In this document: positions 1 through 11,104 of the stretch, piece after piece
How positions within the stretch are numbered: position 1 is the stretch's first letter
Layout of the letters: each line of letters starts with the position of its first letter
NCBI GenBank assembly: GCA_903632075.3
Contig: CAHIKZ030000812.1
Coordinates: 1 to 64,000 of the forward strand
Direction: 5' to 3'
DNA from: Acanthosepion pharaonis
Taxonomy: Eukaryota; Mollusca; Cephalopoda; Sepiida; Sepiidae
DNA: 64,000 bases
Translations under genes and position numbers: made by a program
Notes under the pieces: generated by a model
Told to the model about the DNA's origin: nothing
Databases searched by the model: none
Seen by the model: the letters and a program-made list of their open reading frames with translations, nothing else

Positions 1-2
1 TG

Positions 3-224
3 GAGTGGCCTGTTCAAAGCCCAGACATGAATCTCATTGAGAATGTTTGGAAGTTACTAAATGAAAGAGCTAAGGAAAAGAATCCAACAAACGTTGAACT
101 ATGGACTAATTTGAAAGGAGAATGGGAGAAAATATCTTTTAATGAATGCAAGACATTAATTTGCTCATGTAGCAAAATATGTCAAGCTGTTATTGAAAGT
201 AAAGGTTTACACATCAAATATTAA
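3..224 (+). pseudogene. Tc1/mariner-type transposase, C-terminal fragment cut by window edge
   Basis: An open frame runs from base 3 to a stop at 222-224. It starts inside the block W-P-V-Q-S-P-D-M-N-L-I-E-N-V-W, the signature around the third catalytic acid of Tc1-type DDE transposases. The glutamate of I-E-N (codon 39-41) is the expected catalytic residue. About 60 residues of the ordinary C-terminal tail follow. Such transposases cut and paste the element at TA sites. The N-terminal DNA-binding part and the first two catalytic aspartates lie left of the window, so activity cannot be judged. I could not identify a terminal inverted repeat in the AT-rich DNA to the right. Confidence 0.8.
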
Positions 225-369
225 TGAATTATGGACGCTATTTTCATTTGGATATGATGTATCCATTATAACAGTATGATTTTGTTAATCGCTCTGATGA
301 TCTGAGGTCTATTTCAGTTAGTCATGAAATTACTTGTTCATCATAATTGCTGAGCAGAATCAACTTCTT

Positions 370-1345
370 TCACAAGAACATGCAATGTGTAGTCACCCCT
401 AATGGTGACACTTTTATGTCCTTCACATTTAGACAATTTCAAGGTGTATACTTTATACTTAAACATAACAAACAATGTTAAACTATGCCTCTAAGAAATT
501 TGGGTTGACTCTTAACATAAAAAACAAATGTCATGGGTCAAGATGTTTCTTCATTTCCATCAATCAGCATTGATGATGTGGTGCTTGAAGTCACAGATAT
601 CTTCACATACCTAAGCTCTACCATCACCAACAACCTATCACATGGAAATTGACAAATGCATCACCAAAGCAGTGGCAGTGACAGCCAAATTGAGCAAAAT
701 TTGTACACCAAACTAAAATTTCCATATGTCCTGAGTGCTCTGTTTCATGGCAGTGAAATCTGCACATGTCAGGCTGCCTGAAAAGCTTCTATCTACACTG
801 CCTATAATGTAACCTTTGGCATCACATGGAGAGATAAAGTTTCCAACACTGTTCTACTGAGACAAGCAGATTCCTTGAATGTGCATCTTTTCTGTCAATG
901 TTGTTTTTGATGATAGTGTCACAAACAACGAATGAATGACCAGAAGATATCCTGTATGGTGAGCTGGCCATGGGATACCATCTTGTAGATTGCCCATCTT
1001 CAAAGACATTTGCAAGGTGAACCTGAAACTCATTGGCATTGACTCTGGTAGCTGGGAACAGCTAGTAAGCAATTTAAGTGGCTGATGCCAAGCTGTTTAA
1101 GGAGTCATGAAGTGTGTGAATAGCAAAACCAACAGTTGCAGATCAGAAAACAATGCAAAAAGCAGAGAGAGCAATCTCAGACCTTAATTCTACATTCCAG
1201 CTTTATCTGTCACACCTGAGACTGGCATGCAAAAATTGGAATGTTAAATGACTGCAGATGCTGCTTACAAAAGAACTGAATTTTGACCAAACAGGTGCTA
1301 CCATTATCCCACAAGATAAATGGATATCTACTGCTCTATAAAGTT
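370..1345 (+). pseudogene. Degenerate LINE, end of reverse transcriptase and C-terminal region
   Basis: Broken into several frames by stops and indels. Recognisable pieces in order: K-K-F-G-L-T-L-N-I-K near 495-525; D-V-V-L-E-V-T-D-I-F-T-Y-L-S-S-T-I near 575-620, matching the F-T-Y-L-G-S-T-I block after the RT palm of many non-LTR elements; E-I-D-K-C-I-T-K-A near 645-670; L-S-A-L-F-H-G-S-E near 732-755; I-T-W-R-D-K-V near 820-842; G-I-D-S-G-S-W-E-Q-L near 1035-1065. These follow the normal order of a LINE ORF2 tail. The catalytic palm is missing or unreadable, so this is a dead 5'-truncated copy. The family differs from the LINEs at 39-40 and 48-49 kb. Confidence 0.75.
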
Positions 1346-4300
1346 ATTGATGTTATTAATTATTTTTTTTAATTTCAAACAAAGATTGCCATAAGAAAGA
1401 TATAGCCACAAAAGAGAAATCAGATGGTTTCAATTTATTTAGAAATAATTTTGTATAATAAAATTTGGCACTCTCAAAACAAATTATCAATATTTTTATT
1501 AAGAATATTATAATCGGAAAAACACATATTATAAATATATACTGAAAATTTTACAAACATCATTTGGTTAATAATAGCAATTTTATTCTGAGAGAGTGAT
1601 GATGAAAGAGAGTAAGCTGAAGAGATATGAAAAAAAAGCAGAAAAAGGTCAAGGCTGTAGGAGGGAAATGGGGATAGAATAATAATAGGAAATAAGTGAG
1701 TGAAAAGAAAAAGAAAAGTTTTGTTAAAAGAACAATTTACATCAGGGTTGAAGATGTGATTTCAATTAGTAAAATAGTCTTGCAAAACATTGCTAGTATG
1801 ATTCTCATTGGAAACTCAGTTATTATAACTTATTATGCCAGACTGTGCTTAGTAAACATCTACAAAAAGTGAAGGTAGGAGGAGGAGAAAGAGAGAAAAC
1901 ATTCTAAGAGAGTAAGCAGGTAGTAAAATCACAAGTTGGAAAAAGCATAAAATGTGTGTGTGTGTGTGTGTGTGTGTGCATGATAATTATTATCAGAATA
2001 AGTGAATATGCACATAAGATATGGAAAATAGAAAAGAAAATAGTTTGAAGGCTAAAAAAATGATAACGGATAAAAGAAAGAAAAGAAAAATATAAAATGG
2101 GAGCAATGACTTCTGTATTTGTATGCTGGATAAAGTGGCACTTGAAGAAGGGAATTAGAAAAAAAATTGTTGAAGAATTGAAAAAAACAGTAAAACCTTG
2201 ATTTGTTTAGAGAGTTAAGTCAATACAAAGCAACATTTCTTGAACATTAATTCAAAGTTAAATAAAATGTTAAATGTATTATTACTTAGGACAAAAACAC
2301 ACTCATTTGGGTAATTAAAATACTCATCAAAAGTAAATTCATATGCAACTCTGAGTGAAGTTCTAAAATGAAATAATGTCAATTCATAAATTTGGACAGA
2401 TATTCTTATCTTTGTTATTTTGTTTAACATTTTAGTACTCTTCCTGCACTTCCTAGCATTATATGAAGTTTCAGAGACAAGGTATTGTCCCAATTCCATG
2501 ATTCACCAGATTTTATTCAAATGTTTTCTTGCATATTCTTCAGTTTTTTTTTGTTTTTTTTTTACTTTTTCTAATTGTAATGAGAGTTAACAAAAGAGAT
2601 TTTCTTTTAAGCTCTTTAAAGATAGACAAGGCTGACAAACACCAGACAAAAAAGTGATCAAGATAATAAGGGGGATACAAGTCAAAGTAATATATGGAGT
2701 TACCAGAAACTTATCTTGTTTTGAAATGATAAGTCTTGAAATTTTTATAATTTTTTTTTTTACTTTTGTATTCACTAAAAATATTTTTGTCCTCTAAATA
2801 TATCCAAATTCATAATCTAAATTTTTAACAAAATACTTTATTTCATATGCACCTAAGTTTGAAACTTTTCATTAAACTTTGTTGAAATATATAAACCTAT
2901 TTCAACAAATCTAGACTTATAATCTGAGATTGAAGCCTTTTATAATAAAGCTAATGTTTTAAGTTATAAAAGGCAAAGTTGGTTACCCAAAGAAATTTAA
3001 CCATAAAAACAATCACATAGAAGTTCAAAATTTTAAATTGTAACATATTTAAGTATTGGTATTTTCTAATCTGATTTGTATTTGCAAGCAAATGTTTTTC
3101 ATTTCTCTCTTGTCTTTCCTCTTAAAAGGAAAGAAAGATAAAATTTCTAACTTGTCTCTTCTTAAACATCACTTCTGCTTATAATTTTTCTAGAGCTATC
3201 TCTTAAATATTTTTATTTTAATTTCAATCGGGTTAAAAATACCATCATTTCTCCTCCCTTATTCCAATATTCTGCCACGTCTTCAACTGCTGTTACCATC
3301 AAGAACAAAATCCATTGTCTGAATTGGGTTAATAAGAAATACAGTTTGCTTAGTTCCACTGATGCTCCTGATTTTAATAATTGGCATCATGTGCTGACCA
3401 AACTGGGATGTTTTTCCAAGGTTAGGCAAATAAGCATTCAAGGAAGGAGTAGAAGAAGGCAAAAGTTCCCAAAATCTAACCAAATGACCAAGCAACAAAA
3501 TATTTTTTTTAATTTGCAAGTATTTCTTTTCAATACCTTCTTTTAATATTCATCCTTAATTATGGTATTTAGGAAAAATGAGTAACTGGTCAAAAAGGTA
3601 AATAAAAATTAAACATAATATAGAAAAAATACATCAGAAATTAGAAAAAGCACTTTACTTACACAGAAAAAAAAACTGTGTGTGTGTGTGTGTGTAAAAA
3701 AATGTGAAACAGCAGAACTTCTTAATTATGTTGATCATCATAGATAGTTTCTTAAAGGTTAAAGTTATAATTCACATAGTATGCATCAGAATAAAATTGT
3801 CTTAAAAACACTTGAAAGCTATCCTGAATCCTGCCATAATTACATTTTTTAAAATCACTTGAGACTTTCCACTGCAAAAATAACCTTTTTTCTCTTCTGT
3901 GCAAACAGAAAAAATATAAATGTTAAAACCTCAATTACTGTTCCTTTTTTGTGGAATGAATTTTCCTAGATTTTCAATTCTGCCACAGGCTTGTAAACAC
4001 TGTACTACAGTTGATGGATTGCACAAGTATTTTAAAGGATGGGCAAATGCTAAACACACATCTAAGGTTTCTCTAACATTGTACAAAAGATAGCTTTAAA
4101 AAATTTTATGTCAACCTATATATTCACAAAGACTTGCCAGTTTCATTCATTAGAAAAGATAAAATACATTATGATCAGAAAAATAAAATAAAAATCTGAA
4201 TAAACCTAATACAAAAAGTAGCAGGTATTCTTACTCTGCAAACAAATAAAAAAGAATGTGAATTATGTTGAAATTTTAGTTTTCAAGTCTGACACAAAAT

Positions 4301-4906
4301 TGGCAAGATCAATTTCAAGTTTCAATTAACAAGCAGATTTGCTGCTTATGCCTTACTTGCTACAAATCAATCCACACTTAGTGTCAAATTTTATCATACA
4401 AATTGGTGATTTCACAATAACACTGGCATTAACCAATGTTGAAAAAGATTTCAGGGTATATTACTATTTATATGAGTAATACATAATACTAGTTTCAGCT
4501 TATTATATCTATCCCTATTAAAAACTATAGTTAATACCTTGCAGTGGATTTATACAAAGTGCAACATAAATTTGAATTTCCCTTAAAATACTAATATAAT
4601 GGGTCTACTATGATGAAAAAATTCTATGTTCAAACTCACAAGACAGTCAGTATTTAGCCACAAGCATGATTCTGGCAAAATAAGATTAACATAAAAAAGA
4701 AGTGAGCTGGGAAAAATGTCAAAACAAATGAAGAAAATACACAAGTACTGGCACCACATTAATTGTCAATATTTAGTCCATAAAACACAAATAAAAGCTG
4801 CATTCACTAGCATAAGAGTCTCATCTGTATTCTATAGTAAGAGGAAGAATATAAATATTTAGAAAGTTAGTACTAAATATGCAGGAGAGAGGTGTGTGTA
4901 TATATT
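1346..4906. other. AT-rich DNA without recognisable gene
   Basis: Only short chance frames are present. The stretch holds purine-rich tracts (about 1600-1720 and 1870-1930), poly(T)/poly(A) runs and two short TG microsatellites. I see no element termini, tRNA or protein motif. Confidence 0.6.
1953..1979. repeat. (TG)n microsatellite
   Basis: Uninterrupted TG dinucleotide run of about 13 units. A shorter run of the same kind lies at 3677-3695. Confidence 0.95.
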
Positions 4907-4976
4907 ACACTAGCATAAAAGCCTCTCTATTGGGTGACATTTAAACTAGCTCCTGCAGAGGGCTCTTCATTAGGCC
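4907..4976 (-). repeat. Helitron-type 3' end hairpin, short copy
   Basis: Read on the minus strand this matches the hairpin repeat found at 24.7, 38.1 and 62.65 kb: a CTCTGCAGGAGCTAG-like lead-in, a decayed GC hairpin, then about seven bases and CTAG followed by T. Stem pairing is weaker than at 38.1 kb. No helicase or tandem array is attached here, so it is probably a truncated copy. Similarity was judged by eye. Confidence 0.5.
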
Positions 4977-5400
4977 TTCAGCTTTTTCAGGAGTTTGAGA
5001 GTCCCTAAGCCTCTGCATATTCTCAGCACTGGAAGCTTTCCTAGTTGCCATTTGATCAGGGTTTTCTTTAAGCATGGGACTTTCTTTTCCTCACTGCAGC
5101 CTTGGATATTTTGATTGCAACTTTTTGTGAGTCATAGTGCTGCCATATGCGATACACAACAATAAACTACAGAAGAATTTAAGTATTGCATTAATATTTA
5201 AGCTTACCTTTTAAATATTTAAGCTTACCTTTTAAAAGTTCAATGATAATTCTTCTGCTGATACTCAATTTAAAGACAATTTGATGTATGTAGTCCCTTA
5301 CTTTTCATACAAACTTATTTTTATTTCATGGGTGGCTTTTGCTGGATTCCAAAATTAATTTCCAAGTTATAAAATATGTTATTGTAAAAAAAACTGTTGC

Positions 5401-5424
5401 AAAAAAAAAAAAAAAAAAAAAAAA
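5401..5424. repeat. Poly(A) run
   Basis: Twenty-four consecutive A residues. It creates a poly-phenylalanine stretch in a minus-strand chance frame that should not be read as a gene. Confidence 0.9.
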
Positions 5425-5449
5425 TATCACTGGAATGAAATCTTGGGAA

Positions 5450-5730
5450 TACAAATTTTTTGTAACATGAGCTATGAAATCAGATATGTGTCCCTTTAAT
5501 TGAAAAACTGTGACACTGATATTCGCATTTATTATATAGATATGGAGAGAGAGAGGGAGATATATATATTTTGATTGCAAGGTCATCCACAGTAAATTTG
5601 CAACCTGGCTCTTACAACATTTCACCATTCCTAGCAGCACCCCTTGTTCATGCACATGTGCAGTCATATGAACATAACAAATTTAGCCCGATTAAGTCCT
5701 GAAGGATGAAACACATCACAAGTAAACTAC
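5450..5730 (+). mobile_element. PLE 3'-end fragment (non-coding)
   Basis: This shares two blocks with the 3' part of the PLE fragment at 16.8-17.1 kb: a CACAGTAAAT...TTCAC block near 5590-5625 (compare 16837-16868) and the TTTAGCCC...ACATCACAAG block at 5682-5720 (compare 17073-17108). The second block has a hammerhead-like core. It also contains a GTGTCCCTTTAATTGAAAAA block at 5488-5507 that recurs in inverted form at 61.6-61.7 kb. No coding part remains. Confidence 0.5.
5687..5711 (+). ncRNA. Hammerhead-like core, degenerate
   Basis: The order of elements resembles a hammerhead ribozyme: a CTGATGA-like box (here CCGATTA), a stem II of GTCC paired with GGAT around a TGAA loop, then GAAAC. 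The first box has two changes from consensus and one extra base. PLEs are known to carry hammerhead motifs in their terminal repeats, which fits the context. Stems I and III were not verified, so self-cleavage is doubtful. Confidence 0.35.
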
Positions 5731-5863
5731 AACCTACGAAAATGAAACCAAGGATCCAAAATGCAACTGCAGAAATAGAACATGTCCACTCCAGGGAAAT
5801 TGCCAACATACGAATACAATATATAAAGCCAAGGTAAGTATAGCGAAGAAAACGGCAACTTAC

Positions 5864-5968
5864 CTCGTCAAACCAAGCGACAGCGCATCGCGTGTATTCT
5901 ACGATGGAAAAAGTGTCAAAAAAGAAAATTACTTACCAAACAAAAGGGCACGTATTCCACATAACATG
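5864..5968 (-). other. Two tiny candidate exons flanked by strong splice signals
   Basis: On the minus strand, 5968-5937 (32 nt) is preceded by a long T-run ending TTCCATTTTCAG and followed by GTAAGTAA. Then 5898-5864 (35 nt) is preceded by a T-rich tract ending CATCGTAG and followed by GTAAGTTG. The second piece reads Y-T-R-C-A-V-A-W-F-D-E in one frame. The 38-nt gap is too short for a normal intron, so the two could at best be alternatives. No family is recognised and chance is a real possibility. Confidence 0.2.
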
Positions 5969-6539
5969 CTGAAAATGGAATATTTGAATTAAAAAAAAAA
6001 AAAAAGTCCGTCACAGGAGTCACTATAAAAGTATTTTGATATGCAAATTACTGAACATCCTATCCCAGCTGTCGACGAATGAAAAAAATTGGTTCTGCCA
6101 ATAAAAGCAGTTGGTGTTCTCGATTTGAGAGCAGAAAATTTGGGGATTTTTGGCTACAGAGAGTGAGTTATTTTTCTGACTGGTTACATGCATTGTGATT
6201 TGAGATAGTACCGGCGAATCGAGTTTTCAGCATTTCTTTCTGCCCCCCAATATTCGAGTCTGTACTTACAGTGATTTTTCTTTGTGTTGTGGAAGTAATC
6301 TGTGACAACTACTTCCTTTGCTTTCAGAACTCTTACAGTAAGTGCAAACAACAGCACAATGTATTCCATCAGTGCCACTGAGGGTTCATTCAAGAAGAGG
6401 AAAAACAACCACAACCTTTGGGTCACCAACAGAAAATACTCGCACAGCACTACACTATCTAGATACATATGACAACTAAAAGACAGAAATATCACACCAA
6501 GAATAAGCTGGAAAATAATGAAAAAAAGCACCTGCCTAC

Positions 6540-6854
6540 AGCAACATTACAAAAAAATGCCTACTTTGCCTACACGAAAAAGTAGCAATAATATCTCATA
6601 CCCCAGAAAAGAATTTACTAAAAACAGAAGATCATAGATAATTTCCAACTGTAGGCATGAGAATAAATACCTATTATCAGAATTTATACCAAACGGATAA
6701 AAAAAAAAAAAAAAAAAAACAACCACTCGTTCAAGCTACCATCACAATAATTACATTTATCATTATCATTCCACCAACATTACTAATCACTTCTACCATT
6801 TACAATAGCTATTAGCTACTAATATTATCATTACTACCAATCCTCTAACACCAT
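6540..6854. other. No gene seen
   Basis: AT-rich DNA with a poly(A) run at about 6699-6719 and an imperfect run of ATT/ACC-rich triplets (6740-6850) leading up to the LTR element. Nothing further is recognised. Confidence 0.6.
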
Positions 6855-7629
6855 TGTTGGGACTTTTGGTTCATTTAATTAATCAGAAGGATTTTGTTCG
6901 GATCGGTTGTGTGTCTAAACCTTGTCCCAAACAAATATATAACAAACATGAGATTTCAAACAAAGTAAAAACGAGACATTTATAGATCTAAACAAATAAA
7001 ACTTTTTATATACAATTACATATTTACAAACAAGGTTAATATTTGTATTGTTGCGTAATTGTATAATTGTAAATGTTGCTGAAATGTTGGATGTCTCTGT
7101 GTCGTTATGTTTGTTATTTTGTGTTTGTGTTGAAATATATAATAAGAGTTTTTTGGTAAAGTTTGCTAAAGTAGTCTACCTTTTGAACGTGTCTGTGTTT
7201 GTTTTTCGTGATTCGTATTTTTATTTTTAGTAATGAATAAATCAATGTGCATAAGAAATATTGTTCAAAGTTTGAGATAGTTGTTCGTTGAGTGTTTCAG
7301 GTGAGTCAGTTGAAGTGGAAGTCCAAAATGCGCGGTAAAATTCTGTTTTTGAATGTCGTGGATTAATTAGGGCAATCGATCGTAGGAGTTCGCTAGACTG
7401 ACTGACTGGGGTTGTCTTTTTCTCCTTTTTATAACCTTTTGGGTTTTCAAAGTGGCTCAAGATATTTTGGCTAATTCTTGCTTTTGGGAGGCGATCTACC
7501 AATAGAATTGCTTGATTCGATTCTTTGCATTTTTATTGGTTGAGCGTTATTCGCCGTAGGTTTAGGCGTATAATATGGATTATGCTTTTTTTAAGGTTGG
7601 AGAAGGTTAGAAAATTAGAAGAGTCCACA
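6855..7629 (-). repeat. 3' LTR of the 6.9-11.1 kb element
   Basis: This 775-bp copy is collinear with the LTR at 10348-11104, with scattered substitutions and small indels (for example around 7050-7075 and 7320-7340). Those differences show the insertion is not recent. Termini are TGTTGGGAC and GTCCACA. Confidence 0.88.
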
Positions 7630-7646
7630 ATACCTCCCCCCAGATT
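7630..7646 (-). promoter_or_regulatory. Polypurine tract of the 6.9-11.1 kb element
   Basis: On the minus strand a CTGGGGGGAGG tract lies a few bases before the 3' LTR. This is the normal site and composition of the primer for plus-strand DNA synthesis, and it supports the minus-strand reading of the element. Confidence 0.7.
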
Positions 7647-7649
7647 AAT

Positions 7650-8965
7650 GCCTTGGTGAATGAGCATTAATATGTAATGTAGGTTCGGTACTTGTTGGCC
7701 AGTGAACATTCCTTCCTGATTTTGTACGGGTAGACTGTGTTGATTCGGTCGTATCAGTAGTTGTTTGCGTTTCTGTTTGTTCTGTTGTCGCCGGTTTTGT
7801 TATTGTTCGATCTGTGTCGCCGGATTGCAGATATGCTGGTTTGAGACGGTCTATACTGACGGTGTTCTGTTTACCGCGATATCAATTATGAAGAATTTGG
7901 GTGTTTTAGATATTACCAGGTGTGGACCTGTGTAGTTGGGCGTTAATGGTTTCCGACAGTGTCGCGCCTCAGGAAAACATATTCTGCTGAATGTAGATCT
8001 GCTGGCACGTAGAAAGGTTTTTTATACGCTCTCGTGGGTGTATATATAACGTCCATCATCTTCTTTTTTAGGTCTGCCACAAAGTAATTCGTTGGTGTAG
8101 ATGTCGCCTCGCCAGAAATATCTGTCCAGGCAGCGTTGTTGCTTTCCCAAAACTAATTCTGCACTGGTGCATTTGAGATCCAGTTTTATTGTATTTCTCA
8201 GAGCGCAAGCATCACAAATGGTAGCTTATCTACCCACGCACGAGCACTGGTAGACGCTGTTAATGCGCATTTGAGCTGTCTATGGAATCTCTCCACTATT
8301 CCGTTGCTGCATGGGTGGTATCGGTGGTAGAGATGTGTTTTATGCCTAAAATGTTGACAAATTCGTTGAATAGCGTTGATTGAAATTGGGGACCTCTGTC
8401 AGTTGTGATAACTGCAGGGCATCCAAATATAGAAATCCAGTTGTTGAAAATTGCGTTAGCCACTGTTTCTGCCGTTATTGATGTTAGTGGTATCGCGAAC
8501 TGGCCATCGTAAAAGCGGTCAATGATCGTTAGAATGTACTCGTGTCCATTAATTTTTTCGAAAGTGGACCGACTAAGTCTGGCGTAAGGTGCGTAAATCG
8601 TCCATCTGGTGTCGCGAAGGTTGACGCGGTGCTTTTGGTATGTCGGTGTATTTAGATTTGCCTGGCAACGTTGGCATATCTTGAGACCACTGTTTCACGT
8701 CCGAAGACATACCGGCCAGACGTATCTGCTGGGGGCTATGGTCCGTAGCGTAGCCTTCGCTCCAGGGTGAGCTGGCTAATGGAAATGATCGAAAAATTGA
8801 TTTTCTTCGTGACAAAGGGGCACGGTCGAGGATTACCTGTGGAAACGCCACACACGAGTTCATTAGTAAAGGGTAAAGGTCTTTTTCAATTTGAAGTGAG
8901 GTATCTTTTGTACAGACGGTAATTGCGTTTGTCGTTTGCTTGTTCCTCAGCGAGAGTGTCAAAGT
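7650..8965 (-). pseudogene. Integrase (pol C-terminal part), broken
   Basis: The minus-strand reading in shifting frames gives a run N-F-D-T-L-A-E-E-Q near 8950, a D-L-V-G-P-L block near 8570-8590 (site of the first catalytic Asp in Ty3 integrases), further core pieces to about 8200 and a C-terminal D-R-L-K-P-A-Y-L block near 7825-7850. The last is typical of the tail of Ty3-type integrases, followed by a Thr-rich tail. Integrase inserts the cDNA into the genome. Multiple stops and frameshifts make it non-functional. A 129-codon open stretch at 8573-8962 is its longest intact piece, but out of frame in part. Confidence 0.7.
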
Positions 8966-8984
8966 TTAGTGGTTGTGATTGTAG

Positions 8985-9310
8985 TGCGTTGAGCGTAGTT
9001 CTGGACAATGCGTAATGTGTTAGGGAAGTCCGCTCCTAGTATGGGCATCGAAACATCAGCAATTATGAATGTCCACGTTAGATCTCTCCTTAGACCTATG
9101 TCTAAAGTCAGGGTCTTTTTTCACCATAAGTAGCAATAGGCGTGCCATTCAAGGCGCTTGTAGTTTTAATGTTGTGTTTTTTATTAGAAGTTGTTTGCTG
9201 CACTTCGCCTGTGGTATAACACTGATTTGGGCACGGTGTCTACCAAAAGTTTAATCCGCTGGATTTATCATTAAATATAGAAGAGACGGTTAGTCTTGAG
9301 TTGCCTGGCA
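8985..9310 (-). pseudogene. Aspartic protease domain remnant
   Basis: The minus-strand reading gives N-G-T-P-I-A-T-Y-G-E near 9105-9140 and G-A-D-F near 9015-9035. These are the mid-domain and end blocks of Ty3-type retroelement proteases. The expected D-T-G active-site region upstream (about 9235-9260) is decayed and contains a stop. The protease would mature Gag-Pol. It is followed almost directly by post-RNase-H sequence, which marks the internal deletion. Confidence 0.55.
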
Positions 9311-9404
9311 TCCAACGTCTCTACTGGGTGCCAGGATGTCCGCTTTCCCTGCTGTTTGGCGGTTGGTGATTTCTTATACGCATTACGGTTGTCTGCACTT
9401 GTTA

Positions 9405-10150
9405 GCTTGCGCGCAAAAGTTTCATGATACCAACATTTTCATTTTGGTATTCGTTTCGTTGTCGTTTGTATCTGTGTCGAGAATTTGATCTCCAGCGTTG
9501 TTTATTTCGCTTGGTATATTGATTATCATGTCGGCTTAGATGAGCATTTTGTAGTTCGCGCAGCTGTATAGATATATCTTGCAACTCTGTTGATAACTTT
9601 TGAATTTGCCGGGTTCTATGTCTGGCATGAGGCCATCTCGTGTGTTCGTTGGCGGATATGTGTTTAATTGGCGCTGTGTCTGTTATTTTGTCTGCAATTA
9701 TCGCTAGTTTCTGGATGTTACATCTTCTGCTAATGCGGCTAGAATTGTACAACCTCTGGCGGTAGCTTGTCCAGCCACATTTGTTTGAATACTGTGGTCG
9801 ATATGTCATTTTCGCCTAATAACTGCTGCATCCTTCAAGTAACTGTGAAGGTTTGGCATCTTCGGTTGTGACATTGGACAGGAGTTCACGATTCTTTTCT
9901 CCTCCGAAAAACCTGATCTATGCAATATCGCTTTTTAGGATTTTTATGGTTTTTCAACTGGGACTGAAGTTAGTATATCAGCTACTTTCGCTGCTATTTC
10001 TGCCGGTAGCTTCTCCACGATTGCTGCAAATTTTGACTGCTGAGAAGTTATGCGCCTAGCTTGGAATATCGCATCAAGCTGAAGGAACCACGTTTGCACA
10101 TTTGTATTGAAGGCGGGCATCTCGAGTTTGATGGCTGTTTCTGATCGGTT
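9405..10150 (-). pseudogene. gag remnant with C-terminal Cys-Trp-Tyr-His motif
   Basis: The minus-strand reading shows a gag-like order: E-M-P-A-F-N-T-N-V-Q-T-W-F-L-Q-L near 10120-10075, F-A-A-I-V-E-K-L-P near 10030, I-A-D-K-I-T-D-T-A near 9695, a K-L-S-T-E-L-Q coiled segment near 9600, an Arg/Ser-rich basic stretch, and C-W-Y-H-E-T-F near 9435-9415. Such a Cys-His end is usual in gag of this Ty3 branch. Gag would form the particle and bind RNA. At least one frameshift separates the N-terminal part from the 135-codon open stretch at 9402-9809. Confidence 0.7.
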
Positions 10151-10317
10151 GTTGGTTCTGCCATCTGTAGTGTTGAAATACTTTATCCGTTACCGGGTTA
10201 CCAATCTTTGTCACGCGCGTCTGTTTATCAATTTTGTTGGTGTTGTTTGCTTGAAACGTCGAGGTTACCAATTTTGTTGGTCTGAAGTACGCCAACAAGT
10301 TCGTCACTCTTGTTGCA

Positions 10318-10347
10318 TGTTCACTCACGCGGAAGGTCACCAAATTT
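10318..10347 (-). promoter_or_regulatory. Primer-binding-site region
   Basis: Directly downstream of the 5' LTR on the minus strand is a T-T-TGGTGACC sequence. TGG at the start of a primer-binding site pairs with the CCA end of a tRNA, so position and first bases fit; the tRNA is not identified. Confidence 0.45.
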
Positions 10348-11104
10348 TGTTGGGACTTTTGGTTCATTTAATTAATCAGAAGGATTTTGTTCGGATCGGT
10401 TGTGTGTCTAAACCTTGTCCCAAACAAATATATAACAAACATGAGATTTCAAACAAAGTAAAAACGAGACATTTATAGATCGAAACAAATAAAACTTTTA
10501 TATACAATTACATATTTACAAACAAGGTTAATATTTGTATTGTTGCGTGCGTTAATTGTATATGTTGCTGAAATGTTGGATGTCTCTGTGTCGTTATGTT
10601 TGTTATTTTGTGTTTGTGTTGAAATATATATTAAGAGTTTTTTGGTAAAGTTTGCTAAAGTAGTCTACCTTTGAACGTGTCTGTGTTTGTTTTCGTGATT
10701 CGTATTTCTTATTTTAGTAATGAATAAATCAATGTGCATAAGAAATATTGTTCAAAGTTTCGATAGTTGTTCGTTGAGTGTTTCAGGTGAGTCAGTTGAA
10801 GTTCGTCAAAAATGCGGTAAAAATTCTGTTTTTGAATGTCGTGGATTAATTAGGCAATCGATCGGCGAGTTCGCTAGACTGACTGACTGGGGTTGTCTTT
10901 TCTTTTTTTATAACCTTTTGGGTTTTCGAAAGTGGCTCAAGATATTTTGGCGCAATTCTTGCTTTGGGAGGCGATCTACCAATAGAATTGCTTGATTCGA
11001 TTCTTTGCATTTTTATTGGTTGAGCGTTATCTGCGCGTAGGCGTATAATATGGATTATGCTTTTTTTAAGGTTGGAGAAGGTTAGAAAATTAGAAGAGTC
11101 CACA
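10348..11104 (-). repeat. 5' LTR of the 6.9-11.1 kb element
   Basis: This 757-bp copy pairs with 6855-7629. It ends at 11104 in GTCCACA and is followed by CCAT, repeating the CCAT left of the other LTR. Confidence 0.88.

Larger units (their letters stand above)
6855..11104 (-). mobile_element. Ty3-type LTR retrotransposon, minus strand, RT-less
   Basis: Two near-identical direct repeats (6855-7629 and 10348-11104) begin TGTTGGGAC and end GTCCACA. They enclose 2.7 kb and are flanked by CCAT on both sides, a probable 4-bp target duplication. Read on the minus strand the order is 5' LTR, gag, protease, integrase, a polypurine tract, then 3' LTR. The gap between protease and integrase is too small for reverse transcriptase and RNase H, and I see no trace of either. 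Frames are interrupted, so the copy is not functional. GC content is higher than in the surrounding DNA. Confidence 0.85.

Noticed and set aside
5326..5667. 113-codon minus frame with poly-Phe
   Set aside because: It is created by a 24-base poly(A) run and covers a PLE-derived non-coding fragment.
6184..6531. 115-codon minus frame with hydrophobic N-terminus
   Set aside because: No family is recognised, the composition is biased towards Leu/Phe from AT-rich sequence, and a GTAAGTAC site lies inside it. Kept only as context for the splice-signal finding.
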